64,000 nt of DNA from Ensifer sesbaniae (GCF_013283665.1 NZ_JABEKU010000001.1:124001-188000), one strand, 5' to 3'. Shown: positions 24,919 through 32,939, counted from the first letter of the stretch. The notes: generated by a model from the sequence alone, not told the origin. Numbers and translations are program-made.

Positions 24919-25049
24919 TGTCCGGCTGTAGATTTAGAAATATCTTTTTTAGCGGTATTTGCAGCGTGGCCGCCGGAACTGTGAGTTGGCAGCTCGTCGC
25001 TGCGACCAGAGACGTCCAGAATGGCACCGCATTTCGACCCGTCGAGAAC

Positions 25050-25457
25050 ATGAGACGAGACTGGGTGATCGACAAAATGACGATCAACGTCACCTACGAT
25101 TCCGACATCGAATTGGCGCGCGAGCTCATAAAGAAGATCGGCCAGGAATTGGCCGCGGACCCAGAGTTCGCGGCGGACACGCTGCAGCCCTTGAGAATGC
25201 AGGGCGTCGATAGCTTCGGGGATTTTGCGATCGTCCTGAGGCACAAACTCATGACCAAGCCCAACGCGCAGTTTGCCATCAAGCGGCGCGCCTTCATGAT
25301 GATCAAGAAGGCCTTCGATGAAAATGGCATCAAGATCGTCGTGCCGACGGTCCATGTGGAAGGAAGTGGCGAATCTGCGGCTGCGGCCGCCCATCAGATC
25401 CAGCAGTCGGCGAAGGCGGCACAAATCGCCGAAGCGGCGGGTCAAGCCGTGGCTTGA
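25050..25457 (+). pseudogene. C-terminal cytoplasmic domain of an MscS-type channel (truncated gene)
   Basis: The coding stretch begins MRRDWVIDKMTINVTYDSD, which is the segment just after the pore helices in MscS-family channels, and continues with DTLQPLRMQGVDSFGDFAIVL and FDENGIKIVVPTVHVE. All transmembrane and pore-lining parts are missing; the 130 bases upstream show no channel homology although a frame is open from 24918. The 135-residue product would be soluble. No good ribosome-binding site precedes the ATG. It is most simply a 5'-deleted gene brought behind a FixK box. An expressed soluble domain is possible but unsupported. Confidence 0.65.
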
Positions 25458-25529
25458 TGAGGCTTCTTCGCCAACACTGCGAGAAGTGCGACAGGAGGCT
25501 CGTCCGATCCGAGGAGGGTGTGACAAGAG

Positions 25530-26807
25530 ATGAGTTGGAACAGGTTGTATGCGCTCAAGAGCTACGTGCGTGCCTCCTTGTGGATCATCCCGTTTTTTGC
25601 GCTCATCGTGCAGCAGGCCTTTTTTCGCGCGGTTCTTACTTCGGAGAAATGGATAGGGTGGATCCCGCCCTGGCCGTTAGGGGCCGATGGCACGGTTGCT
25701 GCGATGCAGGCGATCATAAGCCTGGCGCTTTCGTTTCTCGTCTTCACGTTCGGCTCACTGCTTGTGGCGATACAAATAGCAAGCGGACAGCTTACGCCCC
25801 GGATCATCGCGACCACGCTGCTGCGAGATAATGTCATCCGGTTTACCGTGGGCTTGTTCATCTTTACGCTGCTGTTCGCCATCGGCGCGATAAGTCGCGT
25901 GAACGCGTCGGCTCCGGCCTCCATAGTGTGGATCTCGGCGGCCCTTGGCGTCCTCTCGCTGGCAGCATTTCTTTACTTGATTGATTATTCAGCTCGTTTG
26001 CTACGTCCCGTCAGCATCATCCATAGTGTCGCCGAGCAGGGGTTCACCGTCATCGAAAGCGTTTATCCTGAGCGCTGGAAGGAGACTGTGGGGCAACTTC
26101 AGACGCGTGACGCGCTTGGAAAGCCGGACGAGGTCGTCTTGCATGCCGGTTCATCAGATATCATTCTTGCCGTGGACGTGAAGTCCCTGCTGGCCCAAGC
26201 AACCCGGGCAGACGGTGTAGTTGAGCTTGCAGCACGCGTCGGCGACTTCGTGGCATATGGCCAGCCCCTGTTCCGGCTATACGGTGGTGCCGCGAAAATT
26301 CCTGCCAGCGAACTTTGCAACAGCGTTGCGTTTGGGCGTGAGCGAACTATCGAGCAGGATCCAACTTTCGCTCTCAGGGTCATTGTCGATATTGCCACGA
26401 AGGCACTCTCCAAAGCGATCAACGACGCGACGACTGCAGTGCTGGCCGTCGACCAACTGCATCGCTTACTGCGCAGCGTTGGCGGACGCGATCTACGCAA
26501 TGAGTATCTCTGCGATGGGGGCGGACGGCTTCGTGTGGTGTATCCAACACCGGACTGGGAAGACTTCGTACAACTCACCTGTCGCGAGATTAGGATCTAC
26601 GGAGTAGAGAATCTTCAGATCGCAAGGAGGCTTCGCGCCATGATCGACAATCTCGAAAATGTGTTGCCCGAGAGCCGGAAACAGGCGTTGCAGGTTGAGC
26701 GCGATCTACTCGACCGAATGATCGACCGCGCCTACCTATTGCCGGAGGACGCTGCTTTGGCACGCATTGCCGACACGCAAGGACTGGGTGGCCCAGCGGA
26801 GACGTGA
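25530..26807 (+). CDS. DUF2254 family membrane protein
   Basis: The 425-residue protein has hydrophobic segments at about 15-32, 60-85, 100-122 and 130-150, followed by a soluble C-terminal domain with ALRVIVDIATKALSKAINDATTAV, a DUF2254 hallmark. Function is unknown. The start MSWNRLYALKSYVRASLW is preceded by AGGAGGG at 12 bases and AAGAG closer in. It follows the MscS-like fragment by 72 bp on the same strand and may share its FixK promoter. The loss of a mechanosensitive channel just upstream is worth noting beside another membrane protein of unknown role. Confidence 0.8.
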   Translation: MSWNRLYALKSYVRASLWIIPFFALIVQQAFFRAVLTSEKWIGWIPPWPLGADGTVAAMQAIISLALSFLVFTFGSLLVAIQIASGQLTPRIIATTLLRDNVIRFTVGLFIFTLLFAIGAISRVNASAPASIVWISAALGVLSLAAFLYLIDYSARLLRPVSIIHSVAEQGFTVIESVYPERWKETVGQLQTRDALGKPDEVVLHAGSSDIILAVDVKSLLAQATRADGVVELAARVGDFVAYGQPLFRLYGGAAKIPASELCNSVAFGRERTIEQDPTFALRVIVDIATKALSKAINDATTAVLAVDQLHRLLRSVGGRDLRNEYLCDGGGRLRVVYPTPDWEDFVQLTCREIRIYGVENLQIARRLRAMIDNLENVLPESRKQALQVERDLLDRMIDRAYLLPEDAALARIADTQGLGGPAET

Positions 26808-26848
26808 GTGTCCGGCCGAAGGCTGCGCATCGCATGCCGCTAGAGTTC

Positions 26849-27664
26849 TTACCATTCCATCATGCTAAGATTATGTAGAATGATCTGAAGACCGAGTGCT
26901 GCTTGGGTGACCCCGAGCACTACCGCCAAGACCTGAAGCGAGGTTCCGATCCATTTTAAAATGGTTTCCGCGAACAGCATCGCGAGCCAATCGAGCGCCA
27001 GGATCAACAACACGATAGCGGCCACGGTGAAGCCTTCCGCTTGGCGACCGCCTGCCAGCGTCGCGAAGACAATTACCGCGGCTACCCCGTAAGGCGTAAC
27101 GATCGTCGGAAAAGCCAGTGGTGCAAGGGCAAGCTTCAGGTCTGGTGCTCGATCGGGTGCCGACGCGTGATCGACCGAGCTGACGGACTGCTGCAGGATG
27201 GTTCGCAGCGCCACCAGAAACAAGATGATGCCGCCGGTCATGGCTAGAACGGGCAGTGAAATCTCAAAGTTTTCAAGCATGGTGCGCCCAAGAAATCCGG
27301 CGATTGCCAGAGCACCGGCCGAGAAAAGGATAGCTCTCCGGGCCAGCCGACGCCGTAAGTGGGTCTCCCAGTTGTCTGTTATCGTCACAAACGGCACCAA
27401 GATCTTGATCGGGCCGAGCATCAAGAAAAGCATGAGGAACACTTTTCGCGCACCGAACTCGGCCTCTGGCAAAGCTGTACTAACTGACGCTTGTGCGAAA
27501 GACTGAACCGGGAAATAGACCGTGATCACCAGCAGCGTAGTGATCAGACCGTTCGGACAGCGAAAATGACGCTGCCTGGGTCCATGGAATGCTTCAGGCG
27601 AGCAGGTATTGCGGGTGCGTGATGTCGCAAGCTTGGCAGTGATTTTCCGCAGGCATGTCGTCAT
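26849..27664 (-). CDS. MarC-family integral membrane protein
   Basis: The 271-residue protein has six hydrophobic segments in its last 215 residues. The segment MLFLMLGPIKILVPFVTITD and later PLAFPTIVTPYGVAAVI match the MarC family, whose P-x-x-x-P loops resemble small-molecule transporters; the function is unproven. The N-terminal 50 residues are basic and diverged, so a downstream start is possible. The chosen ATG at 27664 has GGAG seven bases upstream. It lies 73 bp downstream of the usp gene at 27738 on the same strand, so read-through from the FixK box at 28297 is likely. Confidence 0.78.
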   Translation of the reverse strand: MTTCLRKITAKLATSRTRNTCSPEAFHGPRQRHFRCPNGLITTLLVITVYFPVQSFAQASVSTALPEAEFGARKVFLMLFLMLGPIKILVPFVTITDNWETHLRRRLARRAILFSAGALAIAGFLGRTMLENFEISLPVLAMTGGIILFLVALRTILQQSVSSVDHASAPDRAPDLKLALAPLAFPTIVTPYGVAAVIVFATLAGGRQAEGFTVAAIVLLILALDWLAMLFAETILKWIGTSLQVLAVVLGVTQAALGLQIILHNLSMMEW

Positions 27665-27737
27665 TGACCATTCTCCAGCCAAGGGGGCCGTTTGCCCGGA
27701 AGCCGAACGCGACAGATCCGTAGCTTTCTCTGATAGT

Positions 27738-28247
27738 TCAACGCACGACCGTGACAGAGCAGCCGGCATGCTCCACGATCTTCTGCGAGACACTCCCAAG
27801 CACCATGCCCGCTAATCGTCCCAGCCCTCGGCTGCCCACAACGATCATGTCGGCGCCAATCTCCTCTGCCACGGCGAGAATGGTCTCAGCATAATCGCCG
27901 GGTTCGACCCGCGTGTGCACGTCGCCAGCCCCGATGGACCGTGCGTCTTCGGCAGCATTCTCCGCGATAACCGCGCCCAAGACGGATGCCGCCTCTCCAA
28001 GGTCGCCTTGCACACTCTGGAACAAGTCATTCGCCGAGACGACCGTCCGCTCCTGGACGATTGACCTGCGCCGTAGGAGAGGATCGGCGCGGGCGAGCCG
28101 GGTTGCTTCCTTGGCTCTCACACCGTGCAGGATGACGTGAAGGATCGTAATGCGTGCGTCCAAACTCTTGGCGATAGTCGCGGCGATCTCAACGGCTTGT
28201 CGGGCTTTATCGGATCCGTCGGTCGCCACAAGGATATGTTTGATCAT
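27738..28247 (-). CDS. Universal stress protein, single Usp domain
   Basis: The 169-residue protein starts MIKHILVATDGSDKARQAVE, with the ATP-binding C-terminal loop VVGSRGLGRLAGMVLGSVSQ (G-2x-G-9x-GS), so nucleotide binding is expected. The start at 28247 has GGAGGAAG, and the FixK box lies 49 bp upstream. It is the only single-domain Usp in the window, and MarC follows it. Confidence 0.9.
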   Translation of the reverse strand: MIKHILVATDGSDKARQAVEIAATIAKSLDARITILHVILHGVRAKEATRLARADPLLRRRSIVQERTVVSANDLFQSVQGDLGEAASVLGAVIAENAAEDARSIGAGDVHTRVEPGDYAETILAVAEEIGADMIVVGSRGLGRLAGMVLGSVSQKIVEHAGCSVTVVR

Positions 28248-28296
28248 TATGGCTTCCTCCATCGCGTAAAGTCTCTCGAAATTGGTGCTGAATGCA

Positions 28297-28310
28297 TTGA
28301 TTCCCGTCAA
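28297..28310. promoter_or_regulatory. FixK/anaerobox (TTGATTCCCGTCAA)
   Basis: This exact match is 49 bp upstream of the usp start at 28247, in the class II position. Confidence 0.82.
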
Positions 28311-28422
28311 AGAGAGGATGAACAGAACCACGGATTTTTCGTCGCAACGCCACTGTTGATCGCAACTCGTCCGCTCGATTGTCTCCATCGACGGCTCGCG
28401 CCAGTCGATGTGGCCGGCTCGG

Positions 28423-28740
28423 CTACGGTTGCTGCGCCTTGATGTAGGCGATGAGATCAGCGATTTCGAAGCGTGTCAGAGACAGATCGGGCATCCGCGA
28501 ATGCTGTGGCGCCGACAGGAATGCCGACAAACGGGCTTCGTCGAGCTGCTCTGTTTTCTTGATCTCGGAAAATGTCGGAACAGAGTCTGATCCGCGTTCC
28601 TGTCCTGGTGCAACAACGTGACATTCGTTGCACCACCTGGCGGCGATGGCACGACCGCGGGCGACATCGGCCGCGACAGTTTGCTCGCTCTGCAGAAGAA
28701 GGAGAGCAACCGCGACTTTCAAACCACAGCTTCTCGTCAT
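28423..28740 (-). CDS. Small periplasmic class I c-type cytochrome
   Basis: The 105-residue precursor has a signal peptide (CGLKVAVALLLLQSEQTVAA) and a mature domain with the heme-binding CNECH motif (C-x-x-C-H) and a C-terminal Met ligand in HSRMPDLSLTRFEIADLIAYI. It should shuttle electrons in the periplasm. Two starts are possible: 28740, used here, or 28758, which begins directly after the stop of the phasin-like gene and would allow translational coupling. Neither has a strong Shine-Dalgarno site. Expression probably comes from the FixK box at 29278. Confidence 0.85.
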   Translation of the reverse strand: MTRSCGLKVAVALLLLQSEQTVAADVARGRAIAARWCNECHVVAPGQERGSDSVPTFSEIKKTEQLDEARLSAFLSAPQHSRMPDLSLTRFEIADLIAYIKAQQP

Positions 28741-28758
28741 CGGCCCGCCCGCCCGCAT

Positions 28759-29157
28759 CTAAATTACCGCTTGCGCGGCCATGTTCTCGACCAGGTGCTT
28801 CTCGTTTTCGTGAAGCCGCTTTGCCGCCTTGCGCATGGCGGCCGAGCCAATTTCCGTGATCCGCGTGCCTTCTCTGAAATAGCCAAGGACGGCGTCTTGC
28901 CAGAAGCTGCACCAGACGTCGAACAGATCGCCCGCGTGATCTGGCGATTGGCAATCTTCGAGAAAGTGCAGATCGCTCTCGAGGCGGCTCTCCAGGAACT
29001 TCAACGCCTCGATCTGATAGCGAAGAGTCGCCTCTATCGTGGCGGCTTGTATACGCCCGAACGACCACAGCATGCCCGCTGCTTCCATCGGGGAAACTCT
29101 CGAAGATGGAACGGGCCAGAAGGCTGCGCTCGATTGATGTCCAAGTGTTCTTTGCAT
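28759..29157 (-). CDS. Phasin-like protein
   Basis: The 132-residue, mostly helical protein contains EAAGMLWSFGRIQAATIEATLRYQ, typical of phasin_2-type proteins that coat polyhydroxyalkanoate granules. The start at 29157 follows AAGGG. A FixK box lies 120 bp upstream, with TAGCGT as a possible -10. Its stop codon touches the upstream ATG of the cytochrome c gene, so the two are co-transcribed. PHB storage is an electron sink in low oxygen, which fits the context, although no PHB synthase gene is nearby. The family call is moderate. Confidence 0.65.
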   Translation of the reverse strand: MQRTLGHQSSAAFWPVPSSRVSPMEAAGMLWSFGRIQAATIEATLRYQIEALKFLESRLESDLHFLEDCQSPDHAGDLFDVWCSFWQDAVLGYFREGTRITEIGSAAMRKAAKRLHENEKHLVENMAAQAVI

Positions 29158-29277
29158 GCCCTTCGCTCCACCCGGAGTTGATATTGATTGAATTGGCCTT
29201 ATCTTTTGGCAACTGCTCAAGCGCCGAAACGCCGGCGAAACCAACGCGCACGCTATCGAGCCCCGGCATCCGTGTCG

Positions 29278-29291
29278 TTGACGCCGATCAA
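29278..29291. promoter_or_regulatory. FixK/anaerobox (TTGACGCCGATCAA)
   Basis: This exact match is 120 bp upstream of the phasin-like start and is one of two boxes in this divergent intergenic region. Confidence 0.78.
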
Positions 29292-29335
29292 TGCTTTTCC
29301 ATTTGGTCGCGATTGGAACTCTTTGGGGTCCTTTA

Positions 29336-29349
29336 TTGACCGGCGTCAA
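29336..29349. promoter_or_regulatory. FixK/anaerobox (TTGACCGGCGTCAA)
   Basis: This exact match is 59 bp upstream of the CBS-BON start. TATGTT at 29372-29377 is well placed as a -10 for a class II promoter. Confidence 0.83.
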
Positions 29350-29408
29350 TCTCACATGTTGACAGTTGAGATATGTTTCGAGCGTTCCAGTCTTGCTCGG
29401 GGTCGCTG

Positions 29409-30101
29409 ATGCGCGCCGCAGACATCATGACCAGAAAGGTCATAACCGTCAGGCCTGACGATAATGTCCGGCATGCCGCGAGAATGATGCTCGCCAACCG
29501 GATTGGTGGCTTGCCGGTGTGCGACGAGGGTGGGAACCTTGTCGGTATGCTGACCGAGGGGGACTTGCTGCACCGCTCGGAACTGGGTTCGGCTGCATTA
29601 ATGGGGTCCAGTGGGAGCGCTCCACAACCGTATCCCTATCCTTACAGCAAAGGTCACGGTTGGCGTGTCGGAGACGCGATGACATCAGGTGCAGTGACAG
29701 TGGATGCGGATGCGTCGGTGGCCCATATTGCCGCCCTGATGGAGACCCGTTCCATCAAGCGCATACCGGTTGTTCATCAGGGCCGTCTGGTTGGGATCGT
29801 TAGCCGTCGCGACATTCTCGAGGCGATCGTTGCGGCCAGGCCCGACAGGCCTGCCACCAGCGATGAAGCCATGAAGCGTGCAGTGCTGGCGCGCTTGTCG
29901 TCCGATCTTGGTATCGAGCAAGGCGCTATTGAGGTGAGGGTGGAGGGCGGCGTTGTTGCCCTGTGCGGCAGTGTCGAAAGCGGTGTCAAGCGCCTGGCTG
30001 CTCGTGTTGCGGCGGAAGCGGTGTGCGGTCTCGGATGCGTGAGAAACGAGATTCGAATTGCCAACGAGGCCGATTGCGCACCTCCTGGCTCGCTGCGGTG
30101 A
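29409..30101 (+). CDS. CBS-pair/BON domain protein
   Basis: The 230-residue protein has a CBS pair (CBS1 about 1-60, starting AADIMTRKVITVRPDD; CBS2 about 90-145, with VGDAMTSGAVTVDADASV and SIKRIPVVHQGRLVGIVSRRD) and a C-terminal BON domain (about 155-220; GIEQGAIEVRVEGGVVALCGSV). CBS pairs bind adenylates; BON domains bind membranes or partner proteins. The gene is divergent from the phasin-like gene and has its own FixK box. It resembles hypoxic response protein 1-type CBS proteins in other hypoxia regulons, but with an added BON domain. The ribosome-binding site is weak (CGGGG). Confidence 0.88.
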   Translation: MRAADIMTRKVITVRPDDNVRHAARMMLANRIGGLPVCDEGGNLVGMLTEGDLLHRSELGSAALMGSSGSAPQPYPYPYSKGHGWRVGDAMTSGAVTVDADASVAHIAALMETRSIKRIPVVHQGRLVGIVSRRDILEAIVAARPDRPATSDEAMKRAVLARLSSDLGIEQGAIEVRVEGGVVALCGSVESGVKRLAARVAAEAVCGLGCVRNEIRIANEADCAPPGSLR

Positions 30102-30448
30102 GCGAAGTCTGTTCTCGCGATTGCGCTCAACGCCACCATTGATGGCCGGGGGGGGGACTTGTTTGGGCCAATGGAACATGCGTTTCGGTTTGGCATTGCT
30201 GCCTGGGCGGCGACGGCGTGGCACCGGGAGATGAACTCGACAGGCGCGGGGATGTCTTGGGCCGCTTGCGTTGAGGGTTGTTGCCTGCCGGGGCGGGTTA
30301 ACTCCGTCATTGATCGCCGACAAAGCCGACTGTCCAGAAGTAGCCTATCTTCGATGGCTAATCGTCAGCACGCCCATGCGCTTATGGACGTGCGGACGTA
30401 AGGTGGACGGACACTTTCGGTCCCCGGAGCAAACGTTGAGTGAAACCG
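30102..30448. other. Intergenic stretch, no gene seen
   Basis: It holds a run of nine G (30148-30156) and a one-mismatch FixK-like sequence, TTGATCGCCGACAA, at 30310-30323, 125 bp before chaB. Open frames here look like chance reading of GC-rich DNA. Confidence 0.5.
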
Positions 30449-30679
30449 ATGCCCTATGTTTCCAACGACGACCTGCCGGCATCCCTCAGGCGAATCTTGC
30501 CCGGGCATGCGCAAGACATATATCGCAAGGCATTCAATCATGCGTTTGTCTCTCACGCCAATGACCCGCGTCAGGAGGAGGCTTCGCATCGAATAGCCTG
30601 GGGGGCGGTGAAGCGGCGCTATATGAAAATCGGGAGACGCTGGCTTGCGCGTCCTCTGCCCGCTGATCAACAGGAGTGA
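30449..30679 (+). CDS. chaB: ChaB family protein
   Basis: The 76-residue basic protein has the ChaB pattern: DLPASLRRILPGHAQDIYRKAFNHA, then the EEASHRIAWGAVKRRYMKIG helix. ChaB is named as a cation-transport regulator in E. coli, but the function is poorly defined. The ATG at 30449 is used; a GTG three codons upstream has a better-placed GGAG and is an alternative. It overlaps the SD region of the next gene, so the two are co-transcribed. Confidence 0.8.
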   Translation: MPYVSNDDLPASLRRILPGHAQDIYRKAFNHAFVSHANDPRQEEASHRIAWGAVKRRYMKIGRRWLARPLPADQQE

Positions 30680-30684
30680 TGAAT

Positions 30685-31026
30685 ATGACCAGTCGCATTC
30701 TAGCTCGGTCCGAGTGGCATTTCTTTTTCGACCGCATGGCAAAGGCCCTTCGAGGCAAGCGGGCGCAGGTCGAGATAACCGGCCTTCGACTGGGTGACCA
30801 GATCCAGGCGAAGTCGGTCCCATTGGTCGGCATCACCTTCGATCCCAAGGGAGAGCTTCTTGAGATTGCTATGGAAGGGCTTGATCATCTCATTCACAAG
30901 CCGGCCAGCATAGCAATTCTCGAAGGGGTCGACGGGCTTCGTGGTCTGGAGATCGTGGATTCAGATCAACACCGCCAGATCATCACATTGACGAGCCCGC
31001 TCAGGCTTTCCGCCCCGGACGACTGA
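30685..31026 (+). CDS. DUF5335 family protein
   Basis: The 113-residue protein starts MTSRILARSEWHFFFDRMAK with AGGAG eight bases upstream, overlapping the end of chaB. It contains VEITGLRLGDQIQAKSVPLVGITFDPKGELLEI and a C-terminal strand ending in ITLTSPL, as in the DUF5335 family found beside stress genes. Function is unknown. Confidence 0.72.
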   Translation: MTSRILARSEWHFFFDRMAKALRGKRAQVEITGLRLGDQIQAKSVPLVGITFDPKGELLEIAMEGLDHLIHKPASIAILEGVDGLRGLEIVDSDQHRQIITLTSPLRLSAPDD

Positions 31027-31100
31027 CCCAGAGCGGAGCGAAATTGTCCTGGAGCGCGGCTTAGGTCTCTTTCGCCATATCGTGGCAGTTGAGGTATGTG

Positions 31101-32084
31101 ATGAAGGCGATGGTGCTCGAAAAACCTGGGACGCCATTGGTCCTGAAAACCCTTGTCGATGCGCCGCCAGGCCCTGGCGAAATCCGAATTCGCGTGGAGG
31201 CCTGCGCCGTCTGTCGCACCGACTTGCACGTGGTAGACGGAGAACTCGATCATCCGAAACTTCCGCTGGTGCCGGGCCACGAAATCGTCGGGGTCGTTGA
31301 AGCGGTTGGCGGTGATGTCGATCCGTCTCTTGTTGGAAGCCGCGTTGGCGTGCCTTGGCTGGGCTCCACTTGTGGCCATTGCCCCTATTGCCGTTCCGGA
31401 CGGGAGAACCTTTGCGATAAGCCGCTCTTCACGGGCTTTACACGCGATGGTGGATTTGCCACTCACGTCATTGCCGACCAACGCTTTTCCTTCAAGCTGG
31501 AGCCCGCAGCAGACCCAGTGGCTGTTTCGCCGCTTCTTTGTGCTGGCCTGATTGGCTGGCGGGCTCTGAAAAAGGCAGGTAAGGCAAGGCGCATCGGTCT
31601 CTTTGGCTTCGGCGCCGCTGCCCACATCGTTGCCCAGATCTCAGTATGGCAGGGGCGCGAAATCTTTGCTTTCACCCGGTCTGGCGACGTTCAGGCCCAG
31701 CGCTTCGCCATCAGTCTTGGTGCAAGCTGGGCGGGTGGATCGGACGAGGCGCCGGACGATTTGCTTGACGCCGCCATAATCTTTGCGCCGGCGGGCGAAC
31801 TGGTGCCGACGGCGCTGCGGGCGGTGCGCAAAGGCGGACGGGTCGTATGTGGTGGCATACACATGAGCGATATTCCTCAGATGCCCTATTCGATCCTGTG
31901 GGGAGAGCGCGAAGTCGTTTCAGTCGCAAACCTGACGCGCGCCGATGCCCGCGAGTTCTTTCCCATCGCTGAGAAAGCTCAAGTGAAGACACACACGGTT
32001 ATCTACCCGCTTGAGAGAGCGAATGAAGCCCTCGAGGATCTTCGCCGTGGCAGGTTGAACGGGGCAGCCGTTCTCGTTCCCTAA
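31101..32084 (+). CDS. Zinc-dependent alcohol dehydrogenase (MDR superfamily, AdhP/AdhA-like)
   Basis: The 327-residue protein has the catalytic-zinc region CAVCRTDLHVVDGEL and GHEIVG, the structural-zinc motif CGHCPYCRSGRENLC, and a Rossmann fold with IGLFGFGAAAHI. Members interconvert alcohols and aldehydes with NAD(H). The start at 31101 has GAGG six bases upstream. It follows DUF5335 by 74 bp on the same strand. Aldehyde disposal and NADH reoxidation in low oxygen is a reasonable inference. Confidence 0.9.
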   Translation: MKAMVLEKPGTPLVLKTLVDAPPGPGEIRIRVEACAVCRTDLHVVDGELDHPKLPLVPGHEIVGVVEAVGGDVDPSLVGSRVGVPWLGSTCGHCPYCRSGRENLCDKPLFTGFTRDGGFATHVIADQRFSFKLEPAADPVAVSPLLCAGLIGWRALKKAGKARRIGLFGFGAAAHIVAQISVWQGREIFAFTRSGDVQAQRFAISLGASWAGGSDEAPDDLLDAAIIFAPAGELVPTALRAVRKGGRVVCGGIHMSDIPQMPYSILWGEREVVSVANLTRADAREFFPIAEKAQVKTHTVIYPLERANEALEDLRRGRLNGAAVLVP

Positions 32085-32407
32085 GCTCGAACGCGCACAT
32101 TGATATGGTGGGTGGAACGGCGAGCGAGCAGCCAATTCGACGTTGCCACGTGAGGAGCTGCAGAGATCCGTTGCCGATGGATGGCCCCGCATCAATGGTG
32201 AGGTCCGCCCTCCTTAGACAGCGCAAAGCTTCACGGTGATGATGTCCATCCTGATTGAGTATTGGGTTCAGTTGATGCAGCGCAAGGAACCCGTCCGGTT
32301 CTCGAGGTAAATTGATGCGTGCTTGCACGATTGCAGGAATGTGCCGACTCGCGAAGCAAATCCACGTCTGGTGCCGCCGATTTCCTGCCTTTGAAGGGAG
32401 AACCCAC
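32085..32407. other. Intergenic stretch, no gene seen
   Basis: I see no conserved frame. TTGATGCAGCGCAA at about 32270 only half-matches the FixK pattern and is not counted. Confidence 0.4.
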
Positions 32408-32770
32408 ATGACCACGGCAAAACTCGCATATGTTGCGATTACCGCCACGTTCTTATCCAGCAACCCGACGCTGTCCTTCGCTCAGCAGGCCCCGGTCGAA
32501 AAACAGGATGAACAAACTGGTTACTCCGAGATGATGCCGGGTGCGATGATGGGGGGGCGGCAATACGGCATGAGGGGTGGCATGCGACAAGGCATGATGC
32601 ACGGCCATATGATGAAAATCATGTTTGCCATTGCCGATGTCGATGGCGACGGTGCGCTCTCGGTCGAAGAAGTCACCGCGATCCATAAGCGGATCTTCGC
32701 CCAGATCGATGCAAACAAAGACGGAAAGGTGACGCCCGAGGAGATGCAGGGCTTTATGCGCGATCAATAA
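32408..32770 (+). CDS. Secreted Met-rich EF-hand protein
   Basis: The 120-residue precursor has a signal peptide (about 1-25), a Met/Gly/His-rich linker (about 42-70, with MMPGAMMGG and MRQGMMHGHMM) and two EF-hands (DVDGDGALSVEE and DANKDGKVTPEE) that should bind calcium in the periplasm. The Met/His-rich part may bind copper or another soft metal. The start has GGGAG. The 3' end overlaps a short antisense frame by 17 bases. The partner is unknown. Confidence 0.8.
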   Translation: MTTAKLAYVAITATFLSSNPTLSFAQQAPVEKQDEQTGYSEMMPGAMMGGRQYGMRGGMRQGMMHGHMMKIMFAIADVDGDGALSVEEVTAIHKRIFAQIDANKDGKVTPEEMQGFMRDQ

Positions 32771-32939
32771 AGGCCGGAGAAATCAGCAGCGCCATTTGGG
32801 GCAAGTCTGCCGTCGAGACCTCATCGATGCGCGCGCCAAGTGCGGTGTCGAATTGCGATTGTGACGCAGTCCGAGTGGCACTTTCCCGTCCAGCCTGCAG
32901 CTCGACAAGATGAGACGTGATCTCAGCCAGATTGTCGCT
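32754..32939 (-). pseudogene. Possible C-terminal gene remnant of unknown family
   Basis: A minus-strand frame of about 61 codons, closed upstream by a TAG at 32942-32940, reads like natural protein (DNLAEITSHLVELQAGRES, FDTALGARIDEVSTADLPQ) but has no start codon or ribosome-binding site. I cannot assign a family. The rest of 32771-33194 shows nothing else. Confidence 0.25.

Noticed and set aside
30159-30401. 80-codon plus-strand frame in the gap before chaB
   Set aside because: There is no ribosome-binding site, Cys/Trp-rich composition unlike a known family, and unusual codon use.
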